DNA from: Bacteroidetes bacterium 47-18
Lineage (GTDB): Bacteria; Bacteroidota; Bacteroidia; Chitinophagales; Chitinophagaceae
Assembly: GCA_001897155.1 (NCBI GenBank)
Contig: MKSF01000008.1
Span: 1-64,000 of the forward strand
Length of the DNA: 64,000 nucleotides
Direction: 5' to 3'
In this document: in pieces, positions 44,626 through 52,751 of the stretch
Numbering within the stretch: position 1 is the stretch's first letter
How the letters are laid out: each line of letters begins with the position of its first letter
The notes under the pieces: model-generated
The model's input: the letters and a program-made list of their open reading frames with translations, nothing else
Databases searched by the model: none
Told to the model about the DNA's origin: nothing
Program-made: the position numbers and the translations under genes

Positions 44626-45003
44626 CTAAAACAGGCCCCCGATCCTGTATTTGTCAACGGCCGGTTCTCCCCACAGGTTGTCCTTAACCATGTAAATCTT
44701 TTTGCAGTCTGTTAATTGATCACATATTGGGTCTGCCGGGCCCCAAGCGTAATTACAGGTTCCCATCCGTTGCCCGTCTTTGTCGAAAATAGTCATGCCT
44801 GCATCAAATGCGTTATGCATCCCGGTATAAACAGTCTGCCCATTGTATTTACATTCGCTGATAGATCCGTCTTTGTATATCTTGTACAGTTTTTTTAACG
44901 TCTTTTTGTTCTCAATTTCGTTCTTTTGGCAACTTGTTGCTACCAGTGTCAACATTGTTATCAATGTCAGAACGAAGCATAATATGGCGTTATTCTTTTT
45001 CAT
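44626..45003 (-). CDS. Small hypothetical lipoprotein
   Basis: A 125-residue protein with a lipoprotein signal (LVATSC, Cys25). The mature part has TVYTGMHNAFDAGMTIFDKDGQRMGTCNYAWG, followed by a disulfide-ready segment DPICDQLTDCKKIYMV. It looks like a small beta-rich domain, and I cannot place it. It is about 110 bp from the next orphan gene; a shared promoter is possible. It borders the long gene-free stretch that carries the MITE-like element. Confidence 0.62.
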   Translation of the reverse strand: MKKNNAILCFVLTLITMLTLVATSCQKNEIENKKTLKKLYKIYKDGSISECKYNGQTVYTGMHNAFDAGMTIFDKDGQRMGTCNYAWGPADPICDQLTDCKKIYMVKDNLWGEPAVDKYRIGGLF

Positions 45004-45611
45004 TGTCTTTTTATTTTAAATGTTGATACAATAAGTTTTGTCGATAAGGGAGGTATCTGCCGCAAAAGCTCAATAACGCAAAAGGATCACCTGTGACGGC
45101 ACTTTTGGATACGAAGCACTAATTTACCAAAAAATAAAATGTTAAATTAAAAATTTCATTAATTTTTAAAGAGCATTACCGGTTACTATACAGCAATTTT
45201 AACTTAAAGACCCGGTGCCCCTGGCCTGTCGCAGTATCAACCTGCCATTTTGAAATATGATCCTGAGTAATGCTCCGTTGTTGGTATTCTTCACCAACAA
45301 TCCGCCCGCCCCGGTAGGTGCTGACGAAATTATACCAACTGACTATCTATATAGGCAACAAATTCGTTATCAGTTATAAATTATTATAAGAGATTCCTCA
45401 CATCCGTTCGGAATGACCACCACACTCAGTTCCTTTATAGTAAAAGCGTTTTTTGACCCGCAGAGAGAACACCGTTCAACGAGGCGTATCGGTAATAAAA
45501 ACTTGTTGCCTGTAAGCAGATAGTCACTTTATACCAAGTGAAACGGCGCTTTGACCAAGTCAGGATATTTTTTAGCAGGCAATATTCTTCCTTTATGCAA
45601 AATAAGCAGGT
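45004..45611. other. 608-bp gene-free stretch
   Basis: No convincing full gene. It contains an AT-only hairpin (45147-45169), a start-less reverse open frame of about 47 codons (45199-45342) whose translation looks like a protein C-terminus, and a 191-bp element with terminal inverted repeats between 8-bp direct repeats. A short ORF at 45551-45742 is in the wrong frame relative to the SIMPL gene and is rejected. Confidence 0.6.
45331..45537. mobile_element. MITE-like element with terminal inverted repeats and 8-bp direct repeats
   Basis: TATACCAA occurs at 45331-45338 and again, same orientation, at 45530-45537. Just inside are inverted arms: TGACTATC then GGCAACAA (45340-45347, 45354-45361) on the left, and TTGTTGCC then GATAGTCA (45503-45510, 45519-45526) on the right, with diverged 6-8-bp spacers. 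The 191-bp interior has no transposase. This is the look of a miniature transposable element with its target-site duplication. The structure is seen; the class is inferred. Confidence 0.55.
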
Positions 45612-46316
45612 ATGAAGAAGATTGTTTTAGCAGCGGGACTGCTGCTCCCGTTCGCACTGCAGGCGCAGGTATCCAAAAATTTTATAGATCAGCCTTATAT
45701 CGAGGTCAACGGTATGGCGGATACGCTGATCACCCCCAATGAGATCTTTGTGGACATCACCATTTCGGAAAGCGATTCCAAGGACAGGAGATCCGTGGAA
45801 GAGCAGGAGCAGCGGCTTTTAAAAGCGCTGAAAACGCTGGGCATCAATACGGATAAGGACCTGGTGACCAAAAATTTCAGCAGTAAGTACGCTGTTTACG
45901 GGATGTCTGCCAAGGTGGTAAAGACCAAGACCTACCAGGTGAAGGTAAACAGCGGTATGATGCTGAGCAGGCTGTTCAGTGTCCTGGAAGAAAATAAGAT
46001 ATCCAATGCGAATGTTGCCAAGATCGGTCATACGGATATGGAAAAGATACGGATGCTGTGCAGGGCGAAAGCCGTCAGGAATGCGAGGGATAAGGCGGTG
46101 ACCATGACGGCCGTGCTGGGCCAGGATCCGGGTCCTGCGCTATTTATGAACAACTATTCCAATGTTACGGTTAGCGCGCCATTCTATAATAATACAGACA
46201 GCTACCTCTATAAAAGTAAGGTAAAGGCCGAGAACGGCAGTGCCGATATCGCCGAGATAGAATTTGAGCAGATCCGGGTACAGGAGCAGGCGGAAGTGAA
46301 ATTTATATTGAAATAA
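45612..46316 (+). CDS. SIMPL-domain (DUF541) protein
   Basis: A 234-residue exported protein: signal peptide (about 1-19, LLPFALQAQ), then the SIMPL/DUF541 fold with YIEVNGMADTLITPNEIFVDITISE at the start, the helix EEQEQRLLKALKTLGI, and KIRMLCRAKAVRNARDKAVTMTAVLG. These proteins are periplasmic with a conserved oligomeric beta domain; the Brucella homologue BP26 forms a channel-like ring, but function is unclear. It lies alone downstream of the gene-free stretch. Confidence 0.88.
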   Translation: MKKIVLAAGLLLPFALQAQVSKNFIDQPYIEVNGMADTLITPNEIFVDITISESDSKDRRSVEEQEQRLLKALKTLGINTDKDLVTKNFSSKYAVYGMSAKVVKTKTYQVKVNSGMMLSRLFSVLEENKISNANVAKIGHTDMEKIRMLCRAKAVRNARDKAVTMTAVLGQDPGPALFMNNYSNVTVSAPFYNNTDSYLYKSKVKAENGSADIAEIEFEQIRVQEQAEVKFILK

Positions 46317-46528
46317 GCTCCGTCCTTTTTTCCTGCAGGCTCCTTGTGGGCGGGAGCTGCCGGGGCGCCGTTTCAAGCTGGTTACTTCCGGTTGTTCCGG
46401 CCTCCTGCCCACTCGGTAGCGCTGACCCTGCTTATTCCTGCTATCATCCATTGCGCCGACATGCAGCGTATCAAACGCATTCGTTTACCGCTGCTTGCCT
46501 GGTATTCCCTGTCTGTTAAGTCCCACAG

Positions 46529-47107
46529 CTATCTGGTTAGCACTATATACAGTTCTTTACCGGCCCTTGGCGGGATGCTGTTGTTGCAGGGTTCCAGGCT
46601 TACCTGCCTGAATACCGGCGTAAAAAGCGCAGTATATTCTTCGGGGCTGCCCCCGAAAGGCGGGCCCGGCTGCTCAAAGGTCCTGTTGAACAGCAGGCCG
46701 GTCAGTTGACCGTTTTCCCGGAGCAGCCGGTGGGCCTGCTGCACGTAGGCGGGCCGCAGGTCGGGAGAAAGACTGCAGAAAAAGGTATGTTCCACTATGA
46801 TGTCATACTGTCCTTCCAACCGGAAAAAATCTTCATGCAGCACGCGGATGCCGGTATCGCTGAACCGTTCCCGCAGCTCTGCGGCTTTGGCGGCCACGAT
46901 CTCCGCTACCGTAATACGGTTGAATCCCATGTCCCATAGCGCTTTAGCTTCATAGGCATTCCCGCAGCCGGGAATAAGGATGCTGAGCGCTTTGTCGTCT
47001 AGCGACCGGAAGTGCTGTAGGATGGCCGGCGCAGGGCCGCCAATATCCCAGCCGGTTTGTCCTTTCTGCCACCGCTCCTGCCAGTAATGCTCGTCAAATG
47101 CAGTCAT
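46529..47107 (-). CDS. TPMT-family SAM-dependent methyltransferase
   Basis: A 192-residue methyltransferase of the thiopurine S-methyltransferase family. The signatures are HYWQERWQKGQTGWDIG at the start, ILIPGCGNAYEAKALWDMGF (SAM-binding motif I), the acidic LHEDFF, and VEHTFFCSLSPDLRPAYV, with GPPFGGSPEEY downstream. Bacterial members methylate thiol or tellurite/selenite compounds; the true substrate here is unknown. It diverges from gcvP; its ATG is 120 bp from the gcvP start, and the gcvP promoter sits in that gap. Confidence 0.88.
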   Translation of the reverse strand: MTAFDEHYWQERWQKGQTGWDIGGPAPAILQHFRSLDDKALSILIPGCGNAYEAKALWDMGFNRITVAEIVAAKAAELRERFSDTGIRVLHEDFFRLEGQYDIIVEHTFFCSLSPDLRPAYVQQAHRLLRENGQLTGLLFNRTFEQPGPPFGGSPEEYTALFTPVFRQVSLEPCNNSIPPRAGKELYIVLTR

Positions 47108-47161
47108 TGTTTTATAGATTTTATCTATGAAATTATCGGGGTCCAGACGTTTTGTCTATCT

Positions 47162-47192
47162 TTTGAGAATCGTAAAATTAAGCGTAATTTTG
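47162..47192 (+). promoter_or_regulatory. Bacteroidota sigma-A promoter of gcvP
   Basis: TTTG (47162-47165), 19-bp spacer and TAATTTTG (47185-47192) match the consensus on both elements. It lies inside the open frame upstream of gcvP and therefore fixes the real gene start downstream, at 47229. Confidence 0.75.
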
Positions 47193-47228
47193 CACATCTT
47201 TTTTACACTTATTTATACTTCTGAAGAT

Positions 47229-50108
47229 ATGAATCTTTTTGCGCAACAACAGCAGGAGTTCTCTCGCCGTCATATCGGCCCGAATGAAGCTCAGACCCAG
47301 GAAATGCTTGAGGTGATCGGCATTTCTTCTATCGATGCATTGATCGATAAAACCGTTCCAGGTGCTATCCGTTTGCCGAAGCCGCTTAATCTGCCGGCAT
47401 CCTTAAGCGAAGCGGACTACCTCCGTGCCTTAAAGACCTTATCTTTAAATAATAAAGTGGCCCGCAATTATATCGGTCAGGGCTATTACGGCACGCTGAC
47501 CCCCAGCGTGATCTTACGCAATATGTTCGAGAACCCGGGCTGGTACACCGCGTACACGCCTTACCAGGCGGAGATCGCCCAGGGCCGCCTTGAATCCCTG
47601 CTGAACTACCAGACCATGGTCAGCGACCTGACGGGATTACCCATTGCGAACGCTTCCCTCCTGGATGAAGGAACGGCGGCGGCAGAAGCGATGAGCATGT
47701 TCTTCCACGCCGTTAATAAAGGAAAGGCCACCAGGACAAAGTTATTCGTGGACAACGAGGTATTCCCCCAGACCAAACAGGTTTTATATACACGTGCTTT
47801 ACCTTTAGATATCGAGATCGTATATGGTGATTATAAGACCATAGAGCTGACTCAGGATTTCTTCGGCGCTATCGTGCAGTATCCGAATGCAGTGGGTGCC
47901 GTGGAGGATTATACCGGCTTTATAGAAAAAGTTCACGCGATCGATGCCAAAGTAGCTGTAGGCACAGACCTGCTGGCGCTGACGCTCTTAGCTTCCCCCG
48001 GCGAAATGGGCGCGGATGTTGCGTTCGGCAACTCGCAGCGCTTTGGTGTGCCTTTAGGCTTCGGAGGACCGCACGCCGCTTTCTTTACCACTAAAGAAGA
48101 GTTTACCCGCCAGATCCCCGGCCGGATCATCGGTGTTTCCATAGATGCGGAAGGCAAGCGCGCCTTACGTATGGCCTTACAGACACGTGAGCAGCATATC
48201 AAACGCGAAAAGGCGACCTCCAATATCTGTACCGCCCAGGCATTACTGGCCAATATGGCTGCCATGTATGCGGTATATCACGGTCCTGAAGGATTGAAAA
48301 ATATCGCGAAACGCGTGAACATCATAGCCAATGCCGTTGCTGCCGCGTTGAAGGAAGCCGGCCAGACCCTGGTCAGCGAATCCTTTTTTGATACCGTGGT
48401 CATCAAAACGGATAAGGCGCAGGCTATCCGTGAAAAAGCAGAGGCCTTCGGCATCAACTTCCGTTATTTTGAGCAGGATGGCGCCGCTTATGTAGGTATC
48501 GCCATAGACGAAACTGCCAGCCAGGAAGATGTGGCGGATATCGTCAATGCCGTCAACCTCGTAGAGGGAGCGGTTGCTGTTGACCTGGATGAGGCGCATA
48601 TACTGGAAGGTGTCCCTGCCGGCCTGGTACGGACCTCAGCGTTCCTTACACATCCTAATTTCAATTCTTATCATAGTGAATCGCTGATGATGCGTTACCT
48701 GAAATCTTTGGAAAACAAAGACCTGGGACTGAATACATCTATGATCACCTTAGGCAGCTGTACCATGAAGCTGAATGCTGCTACGGAAATGATCCCGTTG
48801 TCATGGGCGCATTTCAGCAGCATCCATCCTTTTGCTCCTGCAGACCAGGTAAAAGGCTATGTGCAGATGGCTACCGAGCTGGAAAGATACCTGTCTGAAA
48901 TTACCGGCTTTGACGCCTGCAGCCTGCAGCCTAATTCCGGCGCTTCCGGCGAATATGCCGGCCTGCTGGCGATCAGGGGCTACCACGAATCCCGTGGTGA
49001 AGGACACCGCAACGTGATCCTGATCCCCATCTCCGCGCACGGTACCAATCCCGCTTCTGCTGTGATGGCAGGCTATAAGGTGGTAGTGGTAAAAGCCCTG
49101 GAGAACGGGAATATCGATGTGGAGGACTTAAAGGCCAAAGCTGAGCAATACAGTAAAGACCTGGCGGGTGTGATGATCACCTATCCTTCTACCTATGGTA
49201 TCTATGAAGAGAGCGTAAAAACGATCATTGACATCATACACAGCAACGGTGGTCAGGTATATATGGACGGTGCCAATATGAACGCCCAGGTAGGTCTTAC
49301 GGCTCCCGGCTTCATCGGCGCGGACGTTTGTCATCTGAACCTGCACAAAACTTTCGCTATCCCTCACGGCGGCGGCGGTCCGGGTGTGGGTCCTATCTGC
49401 GTGAAGGCTCACCTGCAGCCCTTCTTACCGGGTAACTTCAGATTTGAAGGCGGTCACGACGGCTCCGTATCTTCTGCGTTATATGGTTCGGCTTCTATCC
49501 TGCTGATCTCCTACGCCTATATCAAGATGCTGGGTGCTGACGGCCTGAAGAAAGCAACACAATATGCTATCCTGAATGCCAACTATATGAAATCCCGCCT
49601 GGAGAAAGATTATGATATCTTATATTCCGGCGCCAACGGTACCTGTGCGCACGAGTTCATTGTGGACCTGCGTCCTTTGAAGAAAAGCGCGGGTGTGGAA
49701 GCGGAAGATGTGGCTAAGCGCCTGATGGATTACGGTTTTCACGCGCCAACCATGTCCTTCCCGGTAGCCGGCACTATTATGATCGAGCCTACGGAATCGG
49801 AAGATAAAGGAGAGCTGGATCGTTTCTGTGATGCCTTACTGGCTATCCGTGAGGAGATCAGGGCTGTTGAGAACGGCAGCATCGCTTATGAGGACAGTGT
49901 GCTGAAGCATGCGCCGCATACCCAGGCTGTGGTGATCAGCTCTGATTGGAACCGGAAGTACAGCAGGGAAGAGGCTGCTTACCCGCTGCCTTTTGTAGCT
50001 GCCAATAAATTCTGGCCTACGGTTTCCCGTATCAACAATACCCATGGTGACAGGAACCTTATCTGTACCTGTGAGCCTGTGGAAAGCTATATGGAAGCGG
50101 AAGCGTAA
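47229..50108 (+). CDS. gcvP: Glycine dehydrogenase (decarboxylating), P protein
   Basis: A 959-residue full-length P protein of the glycine cleavage system. It decarboxylates glycine and passes the aminomethyl group to lipoyl-H protein. Both halves are present in one chain: the N-terminal [29 protein letters not shown] and the catalytic half with the PLP lysine near 707 ([17 protein letters not shown]). The start [18 protein letters not shown] is chosen over the longer frame at 47127, because the promoter (47162-47192) lies within that extension. It stands alone; gcvT and gcvH are not in the window. A G-U-containing terminator follows. Confidence 0.97.
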   Translation: MNLFAQQQQEFSRRHIGPNEAQTQEMLEVIGISSIDALIDKTVPGAIRLPKPLNLPASLSEADYLRALKTLSLNNKVARNYIGQGYYGTLTPSVILRNMFENPGWYTAYTPYQAEIAQGRLESLLNYQTMVSDLTGLPIANASLLDEGTAAAEAMSMFFHAVNKGKATRTKLFVDNEVFPQTKQVLYTRALPLDIEIVYGDYKTIELTQDFFGAIVQYPNAVGAVEDYTGFIEKVHAIDAKVAVGTDLLALTLLASPGEMGADVAFGNSQRFGVPLGFGGPHAAFFTTKEEFTRQIPGRIIGVSIDAEGKRALRMALQTREQHIKREKATSNICTAQALLANMAAMYAVYHGPEGLKNIAKRVNIIANAVAAALKEAGQTLVSESFFDTVVIKTDKAQAIREKAEAFGINFRYFEQDGAAYVGIAIDETASQEDVADIVNAVNLVEGAVAVDLDEAHILEGVPAGLVRTSAFLTHPNFNSYHSESLMMRYLKSLENKDLGLNTSMITLGSCTMKLNAATEMIPLSWAHFSSIHPFAPADQVKGYVQMATELERYLSEITGFDACSLQPNSGASGEYAGLLAIRGYHESRGEGHRNVILIPISAHGTNPASAVMAGYKVVVVKALENGNIDVEDLKAKAEQYSKDLAGVMITYPSTYGIYEESVKTIIDIIHSNGGQVYMDGANMNAQVGLTAPGFIGADVCHLNLHKTFAIPHGGGGPGVGPICVKAHLQPFLPGNFRFEGGHDGSVSSALYGSASILLISYAYIKMLGADGLKKATQYAILNANYMKSRLEKDYDILYSGANGTCAHEFIVDLRPLKKSAGVEAEDVAKRLMDYGFHAPTMSFPVAGTIMIEPTESEDKGELDRFCDALLAIREEIRAVENGSIAYEDSVLKHAPHTQAVVISSDWNRKYSREEAAYPLPFVAANKFWPTVSRINNTHGDRNLICTCEPVESYMEAEA

Positions 50109-50133
50109 GAGCTTTAAAATAATATATGTCAAG

Positions 50134-50164
50134 GAGGCTGGCCCCAAAGGTCAGCCTCTTTCTT
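50134..50164 (+). terminator. Intrinsic terminator of gcvP
   Basis: Arms GAGGCTGGCC (50134-50143) and GGTCAGCCTC (50149-50158), pairing over 10 bp with one G-U, followed by TTTCTTT. It lies 25 bp after the stop codon. Confidence 0.85.
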
Positions 50165-50425
50165 TGATTCTTTTTCATTTTTTACCCGCGCTTTGCAGCA
50201 GGAAATATTTCATTCTTAGGTGGCTACTCTACCTTTTTCGACAGCTATTTTTGTTGTAAGTGATTTTGCATAACATTCTTTGTAGCTGTTCCGGAATTTT
50301 ATGTTATGTTTCGGCAAATAAACCGATCATACATAGGTATTGTAATTAAATTTATATTGTTTTTATCTTATGTATTGTATGTAGCAATTATGTAAAAATC
50401 TATATATTGCATAGTAAAAAACTGA
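50165..50425. other. AT-rich upstream region of the Abi gene
   Basis: 261 bp between the gcvP terminator and the Abi ATG. Base composition drops sharply towards the Abi gene. A -7-like TATTTTTG at 50246-50253 has no TTTG at the right distance. No ORF or clear inverted repeat was seen, so the Abi promoter is not fixed. Confidence 0.5.
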
Positions 50426-51295
50426 ATGGGAAATATAGCTACGAATATTGATACCCAGATTGAAACTCTTAGAAACAGAGGAATGCTCATTTTGGATAAC
50501 GAAAAGGCAAAAGAGCATTTGTTGGATATAGGATATTATCGATTAGGATTCTATTGGCATTATTTTGAAATAGACGATAATCATAATTTTCAGGAGCAAA
50601 TTCACTTTGACGACATTATCAAATTGTACTACTTAGATATTGACCTAAAGAACGTACTTTCTAAGTATATTTATAGAATAGAGGTACATTTTAGAACACA
50701 GGTAGTTTATTGGGTTTCCAATAAGTATAAGACCCATCCCGCTTGGTTTAATGTAGATAGTATTGTAGATAAGTCTTTCATAAAAGATTTTAACAGCATA
50801 TATACTAACTTAAAAATGTATAACAAGGCTTTAAAAAAGCATCATGAAAAATATACTAATGATATTTACGCTCCTGCTTGGAAAACCTTTGAGTTTCTTA
50901 CTTTCGGACAGGTTTTTAAATTTTTTTGTAGTTTAAAAGATAATGACCTTAAGGATGAGATAGCTAACCAATATGGCTTTAGAGATTATACCCTATTGAT
51001 AAATTTTTTTAAGGCCATTATTAACATTCGGAATATTTGTTCTCACAACGGAGTGCTTTTCGATTTTAATCAACCTATTGGTATTCATAGAATACCTAAT
51101 AAAAAATATAGGTTTAAAACAAGGAATACTACGAATTTAAATGCGTCTATTCGTTTGATCTTGTTTATTTTAAGTAAAATTTCTAAGAATAGGGCGGATG
51201 AGCTGGAGAATAATATAAAATCTATAGTTACCAACGCTAGCCAGAATACTTCGTTAAATACTATAATTAGGAATCATATTTGTTTGGATATTTAG
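50426..51295 (+). CDS. Abi_2 (AbiD/AbiF) family HEPN protein, putative phage-defence or toxin protein
   Basis: A 289-residue protein of the Abi_2 family. The N-terminus shows the family's first block: IDTQIETLRNRGM, then LLDIGYYRLGFYWHYF (about 32-47). The middle contains LKNVLSKYIYRIEVHFRTQV, and the C-terminal half has the HEPN RNase signature R202-N-I-C-S-H207 (R-x4-H) in IRNICSHNGVLFDF. HEPN proteins of this family are abortive-infection or toxin RNases and have been linked to Cas13 ancestry. The coding DNA is far more AT-rich than its neighbours, pointing to horizontal gain. A structured RNA gene with its own promoter begins at its 3' end. Phage-defence function is inferred. Confidence 0.85.
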   Translation: MGNIATNIDTQIETLRNRGMLILDNEKAKEHLLDIGYYRLGFYWHYFEIDDNHNFQEQIHFDDIIKLYYLDIDLKNVLSKYIYRIEVHFRTQVVYWVSNKYKTHPAWFNVDSIVDKSFIKDFNSIYTNLKMYNKALKKHHEKYTNDIYAPAWKTFEFLTFGQVFKFFCSLKDNDLKDEIANQYGFRDYTLLINFFKAIINIRNICSHNGVLFDFNQPIGIHRIPNKKYRFKTRNTTNLNASIRLILFILSKISKNRADELENNIKSIVTNASQNTSLNTIIRNHICLDI

Positions 51296-51314
51296 CAAAT
51301 AGCTCGTATCTTTG
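51283..51314 (+). promoter_or_regulatory. Consensus promoter of the small RNA gene downstream of the Abi gene
   Basis: TTTG (51283-51286), a 20-bp spacer and TATCTTTG (51307-51314) match the Bacteroidota -33/-7 consensus exactly. The -33 element lies within the final codons of the Abi gene (stop at 51293-51295). There is no ORF downstream on this strand, so it should serve a non-coding RNA. Confidence 0.72.
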
Positions 51315-51320
51315 CTATCA

Positions 51321-51409
51321 CAAGTGCCTCTCTATACATTCTGCTATAGACAAGCACTATAAAATAAGAATCTTATATCCCGACCATTTTTATGCGTTGG
51401 GATTTTTTA
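51321..51409 (+). ncRNA. Putative structured small RNA paired with the Abi protein (AbiF RNA-like)
   Basis: About 90 nt from a predicted start near 51321 to an intrinsic terminator. Hairpin 1: AGTGC (51323-51327) pairs with GCACT (51354-51358); a 3x3 internal loop (CTC/CAA); then TCTATA (51331-51336) pairs with TATAGA (51345-51350) around an 8-nt loop. A second short hairpin is ATAAG/CTTAT (51364-51376). The terminator stem is at 51377-51403 with T6. Such a promoter-hairpin-terminator unit next to an AbiF-type gene matches, from memory, the AbiF-associated RNA motif. No database search was possible. Confidence 0.68.
51377..51409 (+). terminator. Intrinsic terminator of the Abi-linked small RNA
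   Basis: Stem ATCCCGAC (51377-51384) with GTTGGGAT (51396-51403), 8 bp including one G-U, extended by CAT/ATG across a bulge, loop TTTT, then T6. It overlaps the last codons of the convergent gene ending at 51390. Confidence 0.75.
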
Positions 51410-52016
51410 TTTGTCTATGTTTAAACAGCAGTTTGCCTAACCACCATATTATACCCACGCTGATACCGGCAGCAAGCATACCTGCCATAACTACCCAGTT
51501 ACCTGTTAACGCGTTTTTCCGGGCAATATAAAAATCCCAGGCTTCCGTCTGTACTGCCGGTATATCTGATGACGGCTTGTCTGACACCTGAAGTGTGCCG
51601 GTAGTAGCATTATAGATAAAGTAAGTATGGTCGTAGGTCTGGCCGGTCACCGTATCTCCTGTCATATCCAGATGCGATACTTCATCTATAATGGTCTGGC
51701 CTTTATATTCGATATACGCCTGCTCCGGGAGATCAATGAATAACAGTCGGCTATCCCTGCTCAATGGTATATACCAGGTATCACCGATACCTATGTCCGT
51801 ATCTTTGAGCCCCGAGATAATGACCGCGGCTGTGAGATAGAAAAAATACAGGCTGAATAAGCCGGTAAAAGGCGCAGCAGTTGCAAAGAATAGTCTTCGG
51901 GGCCTGGTCTGTTTACTGCCGGTACAGTACACGAGGATGCTCCCGACAAGGGCAATCGCCGTACTTAATATAAAAGTACCGACCAGGTGTATCAGTACTA
52001 CGAAGCCGGTGCCCAT
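51390..52016 (-). CDS. Hypothetical membrane protein
   Basis: A 208-residue protein. Membrane helices at about 5-30 (FVVLIHLVGTFILSTAIALV), about 45-68 (FTGLFSLYFFYLTAAVIIS) and about 172-192 (NWVVMAGMLAAGISVGIIWWL) surround a soluble domain of ~100 residues. That domain shows strands such as SRLLFIDLPEQAYIEYKG. I know no family. Its 3' end overlaps the terminator of the Abi-linked RNA. Start is the ATG at 52016. Confidence 0.66.
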   Translation of the reverse strand: MGTGFVVLIHLVGTFILSTAIALVGSILVYCTGSKQTRPRRLFFATAAPFTGLFSLYFFYLTAAVIISGLKDTDIGIGDTWYIPLSRDSRLLFIDLPEQAYIEYKGQTIIDEVSHLDMTGDTVTGQTYDHTYFIYNATTGTLQVSDKPSSDIPAVQTEAWDFYIARKNALTGNWVVMAGMLAAGISVGIIWWLGKLLFKHRQIKNPNA

Positions 52017-52064
52017 GATCGCTGAATTGATTTTAAAGGAATTTTGTAAAGGGGCATAAGATAT

Positions 52065-52622
52065 TTATGGCTGGCTGATTCTTTCCGGTTCATAAATAAG
52101 CTGTACTACCCCGGACCGGAATACGCGGCTGCCGGTCAGCCGCAGTCCTATCCTGTGCTGTACGTGCTCAAATAAAGGCTTGCCCTGGCCCAGCACCACA
52201 GGATGTACGGACAGCCGGTAGCTGTCAATAAGGTCCAGCTTTATAAAGGTATCTATAAGACCGGCACCGCCATACAGCCAGATATCCTTACCACCCTGCT
52301 GCTTAATGGCTGCAACCCGGCTGCTGATATCCGAATGGATGAAGGCCGCGCGGTTATCCTGCCTTTCCTGCCTGGAAAAGACGTATTTATCTTTGCTGTG
52401 TACCGCTTTCCAGAACTGCTTTTCCGCGTGCGCCACATCATTGCCCGGCTGGAAGTTTCCCCAGGCATCATAGCTCACACGGCCGTAAAATATGGTATCA
52501 ATGCTGTCGATAAAAGCATCGAAATCCATATCATCATCCAGTATACACCAATCCGTTTCACCGGAGGGACCCTCAATAAAGCCGTCCAGCGTTACCGCCA
52601 GGTCCAGAATTACTTTTTTCAT
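52065..52622 (-). CDS. Dihydrofolate reductase-like (RibD C-terminal family) protein
   Basis: A 185-residue DHFR-fold protein of the RibD C-terminal family, not a classic FolA. It has KVILDLAVTLDGFIEGPSGETDW at the start, IDTIFYGRVSYDAWG, KDIWLYGGAGLIDTFIKLDLIDSYRLSVHPVVLGQGKPLF, and the GGAGL nucleotide-binding turn. These proteins are NADPH-dependent reductases of unknown substrate. It is a single gene, separated by 48 bp from the downstream membrane protein. Confidence 0.88.
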   Translation of the reverse strand: MKKVILDLAVTLDGFIEGPSGETDWCILDDDMDFDAFIDSIDTIFYGRVSYDAWGNFQPGNDVAHAEKQFWKAVHSKDKYVFSRQERQDNRAAFIHSDISSRVAAIKQQGGKDIWLYGGAGLIDTFIKLDLIDSYRLSVHPVVLGQGKPLFEHVQHRIGLRLTGSRVFRSGVVQLIYEPERISQP

Positions 52623-52751
52623 TGCTGATCATATTATCTCCTGTAAAGTTGCGGAAATATCCGTAAAAGTACAGGAGTCCCGGCAACTAAATTACGGAAT
52701 ACAGCGCAGGACACGGAAACTTATTTCGGCACCCATGCACAACAGGCTGTG

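Noticed and set aside
45551-45742. 63-codon plus-strand open frame
   Set aside because: It overlaps the SIMPL gene in another frame, and its translation has no family features.
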